In this document: one piece after another, positions 50,701 to 58,906 of the stretch
Position numbering within the stretch: position 1 is the first letter of the stretch
How the letters are laid out: each line of letters starts with the position of its first letter
Source of the DNA: Caldilineaceae bacterium
GTDB taxonomy: Bacteria > Chloroflexota > Anaerolineae > Caldilineales > Caldilineaceae
Reading direction: 5' to 3'
DNA: 64,000 bases
NCBI GenBank assembly: GCA_020634755.1
Contig: JACKBC010000034.1
Location: forward strand, 12,951-76,950
Position numbers and translations under genes: made by a program
The notes under the pieces: model-generated
Told to the model about the DNA's origin: nothing
Databases searched by the model: none
Seen by the model: only the letters and a program-made list of their open reading frames with translations

Positions 50701-51466
50701 CAATATAGTTACCAATAATCCGATTATTATCCGTATTTGCGCCCTTAATAAGGACCCCATTTTCACCGTTTCCGCTAATCAGATTACGCTGTTCTTCTGA
50801 TGTGTGGCCAATTGTGTTGTCGCTTGCCCCGTCAATTAACACAACGCCATTCTTCCCATTGGGCAGTGCTGTGTCGCCTGAGTGATTAACGCCAATATTG
50901 TTGCCTACTACTTGATTAGAGTTACTCTTGATATTTATGCCATTTTCATCATTTTGGGCGAAATAATTGGTCTGATTTTGTGCGCGTGACCCACCGATCT
51001 GGCAACCGCCCGACCCTTTTTCAAGAACAAGCCCATCGCTATGAAATCTCTGGATTGTCAGACCGAAAACACGACAATTTATACCGGTAATTACTAATCC
51101 GGCTGCTTTCTCTGACATTTGCGAACCATCGAGAACTACATCGTTTGCACTTCCATCAATGGTGACATTTGTCTTTGAAATAAGGGGAAGAGGATTTTGT
51201 AAGAATATAGTGGTTGGACGCCCTAGAGGAAAGACTGTCGAATCAAATGTAATAATGTCACCATCAGAGACGGTTCGTAATTTTTCACGCAAACTACCTG
51301 CACCACTATCGGAAGTACTGGTCACCTGCAATATATTTGCCTGGGCGCCCAACATATATGACACCGGCAAAAATAAACTACCAAATGCCGCCACGAGCAA
51401 TGTGCAAATAATCACTATAAAGTGTACAAAATTACGACCACGGCGCAATTCAGTCATCGTCGACAT
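47762..51466 (-). CDS. Exported beta-helix protein with clostripain-like (C11) peptidase domain
   Basis: 1234 aa. A signal peptide or anchor (residues about 14-35, F-I-V-I-I-C-T-L-L-V-A-A-F) is followed by right-handed beta-helix repeats (about 60-640; recurring I-x-G-N-x-I-G-x-D and N-x-I-S-G-N, as in NosD/PbH1 proteins), an Ig-like strand region, and a clostripain-like peptidase of clan CD with the His in V-D-H-G-G-G-W (near 782) and the Cys in F-Y-D-V-C-L-M-G (near 851). The C-terminus has another small beta domain (L-T-W-S-S-Q-D). C11 peptidases cleave after Arg/Lys; this one would act outside the cell. AT-richer than the neighbours. Its job beside the STAND genes is unknown; it might act on surface partners or competitors. 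Confidence 0.87.
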   Translation of the reverse strand: MSTMTELRRGRNFVHFIVIICTLLVAAFGSLFLPVSYMLGAQANILQVTSTSDSGAGSLREKLRTVSDGDIITFDSTVFPLGRPTTIFLQNPLPLISKTNVTIDGSANDVVLDGSQMSEKAAGLVITGINCRVFGLTIQRFHSDGLVLEKGSGGCQIGGSRAQNQTNYFAQNDENGINIKSNSNQVVGNNIGVNHSGDTALPNGKNGVVLIDGASDNTIGHTSEEQRNLISGNGENGVLIKGANTDNNRIIGNYIGVEIDGKIEIPNGIAGIAIHDQAKNNTIGGNAPNEGNFISGNSLSGIFFTDIGTSGNIVVSNFIGTNVDGTLDTFDHQLNGIIITDGASGNFIGNTMGAGSNVISGNHLSGIKIFGADTSLNEIRGNLIGSTKDGLGVLPNGLHGVEITGEAHDNVIGGSYTLGQGNLLSGNMNHGVVINGSAHDNRVLGNLIGPDITGNKSLGNHPFGGIDISNGAHDNDIGGLSNAEGNTISGNQTDGVAIFHEIAGEFTPRNQILGNRIGIALNGDNPLPNQGPGIFNGLGAQETKIEKNIIAYNKESGIFLPDCKNFNITQNQIYSNIEGGITYEIGNDTCSKPPQIRVTSVGVTETITGNYSISIPVQGVRIEFYSDDNDQGRFFEGSTQTDAAGRFTFTKNGGFSGNNITAIAIDGAGNTSQFSEPSRIEWTFLFYMNGDSDLHDFILDTIDNLKGSGESPRANVLALVDILTPTATLSGTVLYDLTSGVPIELNSSPAEKNMGDPQTLIDFVTMGRELYPSRHVLLSIVDHGGGWIPGGEESPWGSGILYRKRAWSGGSSGLSWDVTAEYDYLSSAEMRQAMAQITTNDNPLDVVFYDVCLMGMIEVAYELRDYASYFVSSQNIGWAPAGPQNRYIQTISDLPPNATPERVASLLVEAYAGSLPEQEHPFTLSAVDLSKLPGLVTAINGLADVLTPTLSSVDGAMQMHTAYSNTQKLDYDGDLMIEPATDGFVDIYDFALKVNNVYEVESIKSAAQRVISEVDSAIVAEIHKEGNPWLFPERTWDLGNVHGLSIFLPLGENLDLAVLVSDEISATTPISRNLSLRETYTITELQFVRDTNWDALIDQYYTILGDQVPMTVTDGPVTGLQEVDITPPESALTIEGEFEIGKNVTLTWSSQDLQSGIESISILHQNFGQEWKVIETPNKSSGQTTVVLASKCTNRFAVQATDKAANEEPMIYGKNVVEIDVAGCDRISLPFTAR

Positions 51467-51487
51467 GATTCCCCCTTTTGTGAATTG

Positions 51488-53776
51488 TCAGTATAGTGGC
51501 AATGAATTTAGAAGCTCGTTAGCCTTGTTTTCCCACTCCTGCATATCGGTTATTTGGGCTAGGTCTCTAGCCTGTCCCCAATGCCACCGAGCATCTTTGT
51601 CATCGCTTGTGGCAAAGCCATATTTTTCGGTGATGGTCTTTAGATATTTCCCCATATTTAGATAGGCAATGATGAGATATTCAGATTCATTAAGATGGCT
51701 ATTTAGCAACATGCTGATTTCATCACGAACAGTCTTACGGGCAATTTGGTATTTCTCCTCGGCTTCTATTCCATTTAGGCTCTCGCCGTGCATGAAATAC
51801 AGTTCACCCTGAACTTCCTCAAAATGAGCCCTTGCCATAAGACTAACCTGCGCAATTTCTATCTGCACCATTGTATTCTGAGCTATCTGAACATGCGTAT
51901 AGGCTTGATCCCATTCACCCATCAATGCAAGTGTATAGATCAATTCGGAAAGCAAACTAATCTCAAGTGCTGGATCATCTGCATAGTTTGTGACATGATG
52001 AAGACCTTGTCTATATAACTCAACAGCCTCTCTTAACATATAATCGAACTTTGGGCCATTATTTTTTTCAACTGCATCTTCATATGTAATCGCTTTCCAA
52101 TTTCCAATACCCAGGTTAATACGGCCAAGAAGACGATGCGCCTCAGATGACAATGAGTCAGAATTCCCTAGACCTTTCAGAAGTCTCTCTGCATTTTCAT
52201 AGGCCCGAACCGCATCTTCACGCTCTTGCAATTTGCTAGACACAATTCCCAAATGAACACTTAATGCTGCATGTAATAGAACAGCAGAAGAAGTTTCATT
52301 GATTTGCTCTAACATACGTTTGATATGGAACATCTGTGCATGGTCGTCTACGAATCGTCCAATCAGTTCCATATAGACATATACAGATTCTGCCGGAAAT
52401 ACAACATCTTTTCTATGCGTATCAAACCAGTTTTGCCACGCATGAATTAGCTGCCCATACTCACGTAATTTATAGTGGATGTGCAAAGTCTCTGGATTAA
52501 AGTGTAAACGTTTCGAATAATAGTCCCAATGCTGCTCAAACATCTCGTTACTAGTGCCTGTTCTAGCAACGTCAGCTACAAGCTGATGTATCGTGAATAA
52601 TTCATCGCCCACTTCAGTTATGAGATGTCGATTTGCCAACTCTTGAAGTATGTTACTATCTATATTGGCTACTTCGGCAGCGGCATACGCATCAAATTTT
52701 TCTGGATCTACAGCAAATGCCCCCAACCCAAAAAATCCATTTCGCGCAGTTGCATGTAGACTTTCGACACTCAACAATACAACCTCCTTGAGTGTCGACT
52801 GATGGTTAACTTCAGTAGCCCCATTATCTACTGAGAATACTTTTCGAATATATCCACATACTTCCCAAAAAAGTTTTGGAATAAATTTTTTCATAAGTCT
52901 GTCATGACTAGGAGGGATGGGGTTCGTTAATTCAAATTCAATACGATGTATTGGATTTTTTATTCGGCTAATACTCGCCCTACGCAAATCTTTGGTCAGC
53001 CTATTGGCCCTCAAATGACCACATATAAGCATAATCCCAATGGGTAATCCGCCAGTAATACTTAACACTAACTCTATTGTATTTGGCTCACGTTCAATAA
53101 ATTCTGGGGACACCACGCTACGTATTAATTGTTGCGCTGATGAGATGTCTAGACGCTGCAAGAACTTTGTATCAAATTTTTCAGAAAATATAGCTGCAAC
53201 AGAGTGATCGCGAGTGGTCAATATATATCTGGACTGAGATGTTGCTAAATGCATCTCGCTTGCTAATTCGCTTGACCAGACGTCATCAAAAATGATCAAC
53301 AACCTTCTATCGGCCAACTGTCTTCTTAGATCTAATTTACGTTCCTCTGTAGAATGAGATCGATTGTTCAGCCCGAATATATTTTCCCAGATGGTAAGTA
53401 TATAATCCCTATTTGCATTCTTACCGAACGGGATCCACGCAATCCCGTCCTTAAAGAATTTGCGTATTTGTGAACTATTGGCCGCTTGACAAGCCAATTC
53501 AGTCTTGCCAACTCCAGCCATTCCCTCTATGACGACCTTGTAGACTATATTCTCACAAGTCAAGTTGTCTATTAGAGAATCGAGAATAGCGTCCCTGCCC
53601 ACAAAAAGCTTACTGGGCCAAGGTATGTTGTCAATTGAAGCTCTATTGTCATAAGGAGGATAGTACGTAGTAAAATTAACATTACCCCTTACATTAGTAT
53701 TAGTTTGAGAACCATTGGTAGTCTGCCCTTGCTGATTAAACGGGATAACTTTGCCATCATTTTCTGGAGTCACCAT
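51488..53776 (-). CDS. NB-ARC STAND protein with motif B
   Basis: 762 aa. Motif B near residues 8-30 (F-N-Q-Q-G-Q-T-T-N-G-S-Q-T-N, with three residues more before the R-G-N end than in the other copies). NB-ARC domain close to Apaf-1 and plant NLRs: P-loop G-M-A-G-V-G-K-T, Walker B L-L-I-I-F-D-D-V-W, sensor L-T-T-R-D, and G-G-L-P-I-G-I. The C-terminal half is a helical repeat region, TPR-like in places. It starts a minus-strand pair with the C11 peptidase gene 22 bp downstream, so the two are probably one operon. AT-rich, unlike the other STAND genes, and so likely a separate acquisition that shares the motif. Confidence 0.9.
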   Translation of the reverse strand: MVTPENDGKVIPFNQQGQTTNGSQTNTNVRGNVNFTTYYPPYDNRASIDNIPWPSKLFVGRDAILDSLIDNLTCENIVYKVVIEGMAGVGKTELACQAANSSQIRKFFKDGIAWIPFGKNANRDYILTIWENIFGLNNRSHSTEERKLDLRRQLADRRLLIIFDDVWSSELASEMHLATSQSRYILTTRDHSVAAIFSEKFDTKFLQRLDISSAQQLIRSVVSPEFIEREPNTIELVLSITGGLPIGIMLICGHLRANRLTKDLRRASISRIKNPIHRIEFELTNPIPPSHDRLMKKFIPKLFWEVCGYIRKVFSVDNGATEVNHQSTLKEVVLLSVESLHATARNGFFGLGAFAVDPEKFDAYAAAEVANIDSNILQELANRHLITEVGDELFTIHQLVADVARTGTSNEMFEQHWDYYSKRLHFNPETLHIHYKLREYGQLIHAWQNWFDTHRKDVVFPAESVYVYMELIGRFVDDHAQMFHIKRMLEQINETSSAVLLHAALSVHLGIVSSKLQEREDAVRAYENAERLLKGLGNSDSLSSEAHRLLGRINLGIGNWKAITYEDAVEKNNGPKFDYMLREAVELYRQGLHHVTNYADDPALEISLLSELIYTLALMGEWDQAYTHVQIAQNTMVQIEIAQVSLMARAHFEEVQGELYFMHGESLNGIEAEEKYQIARKTVRDEISMLLNSHLNESEYLIIAYLNMGKYLKTITEKYGFATSDDKDARWHWGQARDLAQITDMQEWENKANELLNSLPLY

Positions 53777-54195
53777 AGATTGTCTCTCTTCGAAACTATA
53801 AAACCCTACGGATTGAGTAAGTATCTTGTCGTTATTTGGGGATGAGTCAGAATTAGAATTACACTTTTATGAATTAACCCAACGGCTGGGAGCTTGCTAG
53901 CGGGAAACAACGTCACAAACTTTGTCTCTGGGCTCTAGGCTTACGTAAGATCTAACCTTTGTGATTACGTTCTTCGACATGGTTCAATAGGTAGCAAAAG
54001 TATGAATTTGATTGCAGAGAGAAAATGGGCCGTCTCAAAATTCTAGCATAAATAAGTGCTGTACCAAAGCGACCAAATTCTCATGGATTCTCAATCAACA
54101 TCTGTCACCAACGCGTGAAGTTGGGCTTCCGCACATTACTCTTTCATATAGTCGCCCCACACATAAGAAATATTTCACTTTCAATAGAAATTTAT
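53777..54195. other. Intergenic, no gene seen
   Basis: About 420 bp of AT-richer sequence between the NB-ARC gene and the integrase. No credible ORF, tRNA or clear repeat. It may hold the promoter of 51488-53776 and the attachment site of the integrase, but I see no direct evidence. Confidence 0.6.
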
Positions 54196-55149
54196 TCAAA
54201 ACCGCCTCTCCCAGCGCATGTGCAACATCTCCGCCGCCTTGCGCCGCGCCTGCACGCCGCGCCGGTCATAGCCTGCCGTCGTGCTGGCCGAGCTGTGGCC
54301 CATCAGCTTCTGCACCGTGGCCAGATCCACTCCGGCATCCAAAAGCTCGCCACTGTAGGTGCGTCGCATGTCATGGGGCGTAAAGCGCCGGATGCCCGCC
54401 TCCGCCCCCCGGCTCAGCACCACATCATACACCGTTTGGTCGCTAATTCGGCTGTGGGCCACCAGCCCGCCCCCCTTGACGCACGCCCACAGCAAAAAGC
54501 CTTCAGCATACCCGCGCACGTGCAGCCAATCCGCACAGACCGCGGCCAACCCGCTATTCACGGGCACAATGCGCGTCTTGCGTCCCTTGCCCTCGCGCAC
54601 CGTCACCTGCGCTTCGTCAACGGCAAAATCAGCCAGCGCCAGCATGGCAATCTCCCGCCGCCGCAGCCCGCCATACAACCCCAGCCCCAAAATCAGTGCA
54701 TCGCGCACCCCCTTGGGCGTGGCGTCTTGCTCACACACGTGCAGCAGCCGCGCCATCTCGCCCGGCGTCAGCGCCCGGCCCGCCGCCTGCTCCGGCTTCT
54801 CCGCCACAATCCGCTCAATATCCGTCGCCCGCTGATACTGGTCCGTCCCCATCTGGCCCATGCGCCAGCAGGTCTTCAATACCCCGCGCACCGCGCTCAG
54901 CACCCGGTTGGCCGTGCTCGGGCTACACTCCTGCTGCACCACCATGCGCAGCGCCGCCGTGTGCTCATAGCGCAGCAACTGCCACGGCAGCTCCCCCGGC
55001 CCTACCTGCCCCGCGCTCAAAATCAGCGCCGCTATCCGCAGCCCATCCCCCATCACTCGCCGGCTCGCCTCGCTCATCCCGCTCAGATAAAGCTGCGCCG
55101 GCGTCACCTGCTCTCCCGGTCCGTTTAGGGTCGGTCCTTCGACGTCCAA
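54196..55149 (-). CDS. Tyrosine recombinase / integrase
   Basis: 317 aa with a SAM-like N-terminal domain and a C-terminal catalytic domain. Catalytic residues: R in L-R-R-R-E-I, K in G-K-G-R-K-T-R, H-D-M-R-R in the box 2 block, G-H-S-S-A-S-T-T and the nucleophile Y in A-G-Y-D-R-R. The frame opens with a TTG at 55149; there is no clear ATG before T-P-A-Q-L-Y-L-S-G-M-S. It marks the left side of the mobile module in 54196-63995. It could integrate this element or belong to an older one. Confidence 0.88.
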   Translation of the reverse strand: MDVEGPTLNGPGEQVTPAQLYLSGMSEASRRVMGDGLRIAALILSAGQVGPGELPWQLLRYEHTAALRMVVQQECSPSTANRVLSAVRGVLKTCWRMGQMGTDQYQRATDIERIVAEKPEQAAGRALTPGEMARLLHVCEQDATPKGVRDALILGLGLYGGLRRREIAMLALADFAVDEAQVTVREGKGRKTRIVPVNSGLAAVCADWLHVRGYAEGFLLWACVKGGGLVAHSRISDQTVYDVVLSRGAEAGIRRFTPHDMRRTYSGELLDAGVDLATVQKLMGHSSASTTAGYDRRGVQARRKAAEMLHMRWERRF

Positions 55150-55256
55150 CCCTGGCTTGGGCGCTCAGGACCGACCGGCGCCTCAACAGCTCCCGCTCGA
55201 TGCCGCTCCACCACCGCCAGCGCCGCTTCCACCAGTTCCGCTGGCGGTGGCAGCAT
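55125..55256 (-). CDS. Small 43-aa ORF overlapping the integrase start
   Basis: ATG at 55256, product P-P-P-A-E-L-V-E-A-A-L-A-V-V-E-R-H-R with an acidic/alanine-rich helix, ending 25 bases inside the integrase ORF in another frame. It could be a leader peptide or nothing. No family recognised. Confidence 0.25.
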   Translation of the reverse strand: MLPPPAELVEAALAVVERHRAGAVEAPVGPERPSQGWTSKDRP

Positions 55257-55712
55257 TCCATATATCACCCACACCCCTCAATCCAATTCGCCCGCGCCGG
55301 CGCCGCTACTGCCTCGCCCACGCGGCCGCCCAACACCTCCGCCAACATGCCTATCTCCTCATCTTTTGGGTATGCGCAATCATCTATCGTAGGTGCGAAA
55401 CGCGGTCCGTAAACACGCCCAACCTATCGGACATTTACCGGACCAAGCGTCGCACCTGCTCAAAGCGCCACATAGTTCTCAACCTCCAATCGCCGAATGG
55501 GTTGACGATCAGACGCCGATTTCACTTAAAAATGGTCTTTGTAAATGGCTATTTACATTGATAATTCCCTACTCAAATTTCACCTATTTCGACAATCTAC
55601 TATGTCTCATAAATCGTAAGGCGGGTACCCTTACCCGCCGTCTGTCGCCTCACGCAGTCGCCCCAGCTTTATGTCCTCATCAACAACCAAACCCAATGCC
55701 AAAAACCCGGGA
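55257..55712. other. Intergenic with one 8-bp hairpin
   Basis: No supported gene. A perfect hairpin GGCGGGTA-CCCT-TACCCGCC lies at 55620-55639. It has no T run on the + strand, so its role is unclear. Confidence 0.5.
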
Positions 55713-55741
55713 TTGAGATGACTCACCTTTCGTGGTATACT
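55713..55741 (+). promoter_or_regulatory. Promoter of the DUF433/DUF5615 pair
   Basis: TTGAGA (55713-55718), 17-bp spacer, TATACT (55736-55741). Each box matches the sigma-70 consensus at five of six positions. Confidence 0.7.
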
Positions 55742-55808
55742 GACTGCCGTCATGAGATTTCGCTTATCGGCAATCTTTGCCAAAGTTGAGCAGAAAAGGA
55801 CAAGCCCT

Positions 55809-56174
55809 ATGCAAATTGAAGAGTATTTTGAATTTGTCTCACCCGCCGAGATTCGCATCAAAGGGCGACGCCTCACCATAGATGATGTGCTCTACGAATA
55901 TATCCACAACGCCATGTCGGCAGCTGAACTGGCCGAACGTTTCCCGACGTTGACGCTGGAACAGATCTACGCCACCCTGCTCTACTACGTTCGCAATCAG
56001 GCCGAGGTCGACAAATACTTGGCCGCCAACCTGGAACAAACCAATCAACTCTGGCAGGAACAACAAGCCAATCCGACGCCCGACATGTTGCGCCTCCGTC
56101 AAATCCGCGCCCAGCGCGACGTGCAGCGACTCCGGGAAATGAACACCATTCTTGAAGAGCAAGTTGCGGCATGA
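55809..56174 (+). CDS. DUF433 antitoxin-like protein
   Basis: 121 aa from the ATG at 55809, with AAGGA upstream. An upstream ATG at 55752 lies only about ten bases from the predicted transcription start and is less likely. The central DUF433 domain reads I-R-I-K-G-R-R-L-T-I-D-D-V-L and A-E-L-A-E-R-F-P-T-L-T-L-E-Q-I-Y-A-T-L-L-Y-Y, a helix-turn-helix-like fold. The C-terminal tail is a long charged helix. DUF433 genes pair with DUF5615 PIN-like genes as a presumed toxin-antitoxin system; here the next gene overlaps by 4 bp (ATGA). Confidence 0.85.
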   Translation: MQIEEYFEFVSPAEIRIKGRRLTIDDVLYEYIHNAMSAAELAERFPTLTLEQIYATLLYYVRNQAEVDKYLAANLEQTNQLWQEQQANPTPDMLRLRQIRAQRDVQRLREMNTILEEQVAA

Positions 56175-56550
56175 GTGAAGTTCGCTATCTGTTTGATGAA
56201 AATCTCGGCTCCCGCCTGCGCAAAGCACTGCTGCAAGCCGCGCCTGAGATCACGATTTGGTGCGTCGGCGATGCCGGCGCTCCGCCACTTGGCACACAAG
56301 ATCCCGAAATCCTTGTTTGGTGCGAAAACCATAATTTTGTGCTGGTAACCAATAATCGCCGCTCCATGCCGCTTCATTTAGATGATCATCTGCGCATTGG
56401 CCGCCATATCCTGGAATTTTTGTGTTGCGCCGCGAGATGCGCATTCCAGATACAATTGCCGAGCTAATCCTTATTTGGGAAGCATCCCTCCCTAACGAAT
56501 TCCAGGATCAGATTCGTTATTTACCAATTTCTGCACCGCAGTTGTCTTGA
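56171..56550 (+). pseudogene. DUF5615 PIN-like toxin, frameshifted
   Basis: The start is a normal DUF5615/Mut7-C-like PIN protein: Y-L-F-D-E-N-L-G-S-R-L, P-E-I-L-V-W-C-E-N-H-N-F-V-L-V-T-N-N-R-R-S-M. After G-R-H-I the frame moves off and ends at 56467. One extra C in the ATCCTGG stretch (near 56410-56414) would restore the family C-terminus, L-R-R-E-M-R-I-P-D-T-I-A-E-L-I, ending at 56550. Either a real loss of the toxin or a homopolymer error. Confidence 0.8.
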
Positions 56551-56590
56551 AAGTGATAGCTTTATGCTCTTAATGTGCGGAAAATGATCT

Positions 56591-56861
56591 ATGAAATTAA
56601 GCGCATCACCATCTGATGACCCTGAACAACTTCAGCTACAGCAGGAAGCGGCGGCATACAAGACGGCACATCCACAGCCGCGCCCAGCCCTGATCGGTGG
56701 TCGCCCATTTATCGAGGTCACCTCATCGACCATGACGCCGATGAGGACGCACTCATCGAACGCTGGACCAAGCATATCCGGGTGGCCTCATTCTGGTCCG
56801 CCAGGTTGAGGCTGAACCAGAACGCGATATCTACATCCCATCGTTTCGTCTGGCCGCATAA
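56591..56861 (+). pseudogene. Small hypothetical gene with frameshifts
   Basis: Coherent peptide sequence is spread over three frames: L-S-A-S-P-S-D-D-P-E-Q-L-Q at the start, then Y-R-G-H-L-I-D-H-D-A-D-E-D-A-L-I-E-R-W-T-K-H-I-R, then G-G-L-I-L-V-R-Q-V-E-A-E-P-E-R-D-I-Y-I-P-S-F-R-L. At least two indels separate these. It precedes the retropepsin-like gene by 32 bp. Function unknown. Confidence 0.6.
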
Positions 56862-56893
56862 TACCGACACGGCCCAATGGAATGAATTTGACG

Positions 56894-57269
56894 ATGCACA
56901 CCTACGACTACGACTTCTCCTATGCACCATCGGCGCCCGTGGCGGACATAACCCATCCCCACTTCGACGGCAGCGGTGACCGTCTCGGCCCTCATCGATT
57001 CCGGCGCCGACGCAACGGTTCTGCCGCTAGATTTGCTTACCCGCATCGGTGCTCCCCACGTTGACACACGGATGCTGCGCACCATCACTGGCGCGCGCAT
57101 AGCCGTGAGCCTCTTTCGCATAACGCTCCACATAGGCGACTACACGCTACGCAATCTGCGCGTTGTCGGCCATGCATCATCTGCGGAAGCCATTTTGGGC
57201 CGGGATGCGCTCAATCAATTGATAGTAACCATGAATGGACTCGCCTCAACCACCGAAATTAGTCAATGA
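56894..57269 (+). pseudogene. Retropepsin-like aspartic protease, frameshifted
   Basis: The main part, L-I-D-S-G-A-D-A-T-V-L-P, is the D-S-G-A active-site loop of a single-domain clan AA protease, and A-I-L-G-R-D-A-L-N-Q-L is its second conserved block. The N-terminus (H-T-Y-D-Y-D-F-S-Y-A-P-S-A-P-V) lies in another frame; removing one C near 56953 joins the two as A-D-I-T-I-P. The protease ORF may also start on its own at 56976. The third frameshifted gene in a row. Confidence 0.75.
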
Positions 57270-57495
57270 AAATTCAGTTTCTGCCCTTAAGATTCCTCTT
57301 GCCTGGCATTGAGCAATCTTGATGGTGACTTGCCACCTCCCCTTCACTTTTCCCCCTTCCCCCTTCACCTTTCCCTCCAAACGCGCTCCGCGGCATCCGC
57401 AAGCGTAGCGCCGCCAACCCTTCTGCTCCAAATGATGCGCTCGCTTCCAGCGCCCGCACCGCCCTTCAAACTCGCACAGCACTAGGTCCCGCCCA

Positions 57496-57798
57496 TCATG
57501 CAGCCGCGCCGATCATCAACAGTGCCCGCGCCCACTGCCAACGCCGCTGGCTCATCCCCATCTCGCCACACTCGCGCCGGCAAATGGTTATCCCCGCAAA
57601 GCGCCACACCAACAACTGCTTGGCATCCACATGGGTGCGTCGCAACATCCGTCCATGCCGACTCTCGCGTGTCACCCGTCGCAAATAGCGATTTTCCCGG
57701 CGCAGCGTCGCATTCTCCACCTGCAGCCGCGCCACCAACCGCTCATCATCTGCGCCTTGCCCCTTTGTCCCCTTGCCACTCTGCTCCTTTTCACTCAT
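57496..57798 (-). CDS. Hypothetical protein with coiled coil
   Basis: 100 aa from the ATG at 57798, which overlaps the stop of the upstream gene (GATGAGTGA). A polar start is followed by L-V-A-R-L-Q-V-E-N-A-T-L-R-R-E-N-R-Y-L-R-R, a classic coiled coil, then basic sequence. No known family. It could be a small DNA-binding or scaffold protein of the mobile module. The 226 bases before it (57270-57495) hold nothing I can support. Confidence 0.6.
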   Translation of the reverse strand: MSEKEQSGKGTKGQGADDERLVARLQVENATLRRENRYLRRVTRESRHGRMLRRTHVDAKQLLVWRFAGITICRRECGEMGMSQRRWQWARALLMIGAAA

Positions 57799-58261
57799 CC
57801 CCCACCCCCTCCAGCTGCCGCAAATACATCTCCAGCGCCATCCGCCGCAGCTCCTGCACGTGCGCCATCTGCTCCAACGCAATGCGCTCCGCCGCGTCAA
57901 TGCGATGTCGCTCCAACCCGTTGCGGCTAAAGCGATACTCGGTGCGGTCCATGGCCGCATATGTCGCGCCCGTCAACAGCGCAAACGCCAACAGCCCCAC
58001 CACGCTGGAACGCGCCGCCACGCCAATAGCCACCGCCAAAACCAGCCACACCGCGCTAAAGGGCGCCAGCCGCACCACCAACGCCACGCTGCGCTCCGTG
58101 GCATTCGTTTGCTCGCTCACGCCATCATGCGCCTGCAGTGCGTTCTCTATATATATTGGAGAATATTCAGCGGGGGCAATCGACACAACATCCACTGGCG
58201 GCTGCACCGACCGCACCTCTGAGCGCTTGGCCAACCACGCTACATGATCATAATGTCCCAT
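57791..58261 (-). CDS. Two-helix membrane protein, hypothetical
   Basis: About 156 aa from the ATG at 58261, chosen because GGAGAGGAG precedes it; an ORF extends to 58357. The middle holds two adjacent transmembrane helices (F-S-A-V-W-L-V-L-A-V-A-I-G-V and V-V-G-L-L-A-F-A-L-L-T-G-A), followed by a cytoplasmic helical tail. Translationally coupled to the coiled-coil gene. No function recognised. Confidence 0.6.
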   Translation of the reverse strand: MGHYDHVAWLAKRSEVRSVQPPVDVVSIAPAEYSPIYIENALQAHDGVSEQTNATERSVALVVRLAPFSAVWLVLAVAIGVAARSSVVGLLAFALLTGATYAAMDRTEYRFSRNGLERHRIDAAERIALEQMAHVQELRRMALEMYLRQLEGVGDE

Positions 58262-58363
58262 ATGGGAAAGCTCCTCTCCGGCATCACGCCGCTTGATACC
58301 GTTGAGAGCCAACAACCGCAGCCTGTCTTCACCAGCTCGCAGTCTTTGGAAGAACAATGCGCC

Positions 58364-58407
58364 TTTGCAGAAGTCCGACTTTTGGCAAAAGTCGGACTTC
58401 TTGCAAA
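58364..58407. repeat. Perfect 14-bp palindrome
   Basis: GAAGTCCGACTTTT (58370-58383), GGC loop, AAAAGTCGGACTTC (58387-58400), extended by TTTGCA/TTGCAAA outside. A candidate operator or a small mobile repeat upstream of 57791-58261. Confidence 0.7.
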
Positions 58408-58484
58408 ACAGACTATTCTTTCCAAAACCACAACAAATCGTTAGTTTACAGCCTGCATTTTAGGGATGAGCGTAAGGTGAATGC

Positions 58485-58572
58485 TACAATACGCCCAGCC
58501 CCGTCGTTGCCCGCTCAACGATTGGGTTAGGTCGGTGACGGGTGCTTACGACACCCGTCACCGACCGTTTTT
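58485..58572 (+). ncRNA. Candidate small RNA 2 with perfect terminator
   Basis: Extended -10 box TGC-TACAAT (box at 58485-58490), no clear -35. About 40 bases later a perfect 15-bp stem (58530-58544 and 58552-58566) and a T run (to 58572). No ORF. The arrangement resembles 19747-19832. Confidence 0.35.
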
Positions 58573-58749
58573 CTTCTAGGTTTTTCAGAAACTAAACATA
58601 CCGGAAAACCTTCAAGCTAATTCTCAAATTAGCCCTACTGCATAATGGGTAAAACCAAACTACTCTACCAAGCCAAAACAGCAAATCTTGTGACCTGGAG
58701 CTTGGACCCAGGACGTTGGACCCAAAGACCATTTGACCATTTAATCATA

Positions 58750-58778
58750 TTGCAAAATCCAAACATCCGTGCTACAAT
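58750..58778 (+). promoter_or_regulatory. Candidate promoter with extended -10
   Basis: TTGCAA (58750-58755), 17-bp spacer, TGC-TACAAT (box 58773-58778). Confidence 0.45.
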
Positions 58779-58784
58779 TCTTTT

Positions 58785-58872
58785 CGACGCCTGTCCCTTA
58801 ACCCTTCCTTTCTCGACAGACGTCCTTTTAAAAGATACGGCGCACCCACCCACCGCCCGCCGTATCTTTTTT
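58785..58872 (+). ncRNA. Candidate small RNA 3 ending in terminator
   Basis: From the promoter at 58750-58778 to a 12-bp perfect stem (58831-58842 AAAGATACGGCG and 58858-58869) with T run to 58872. No ORF. The stem may also end the minus-strand operon that finishes at 58907. The rest of 58408-58906 holds no gene. Confidence 0.35.
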
Positions 58873-58906
58873 ATTTCCCCTTTTGCGCCCCTTGCGTTAG
58901 TCTCCT

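Noticed and set aside
53777..54195. tRNA or attachment site beside the integrase
   Set aside because: I looked for a tRNA-like cloverleaf or direct repeats and saw none.
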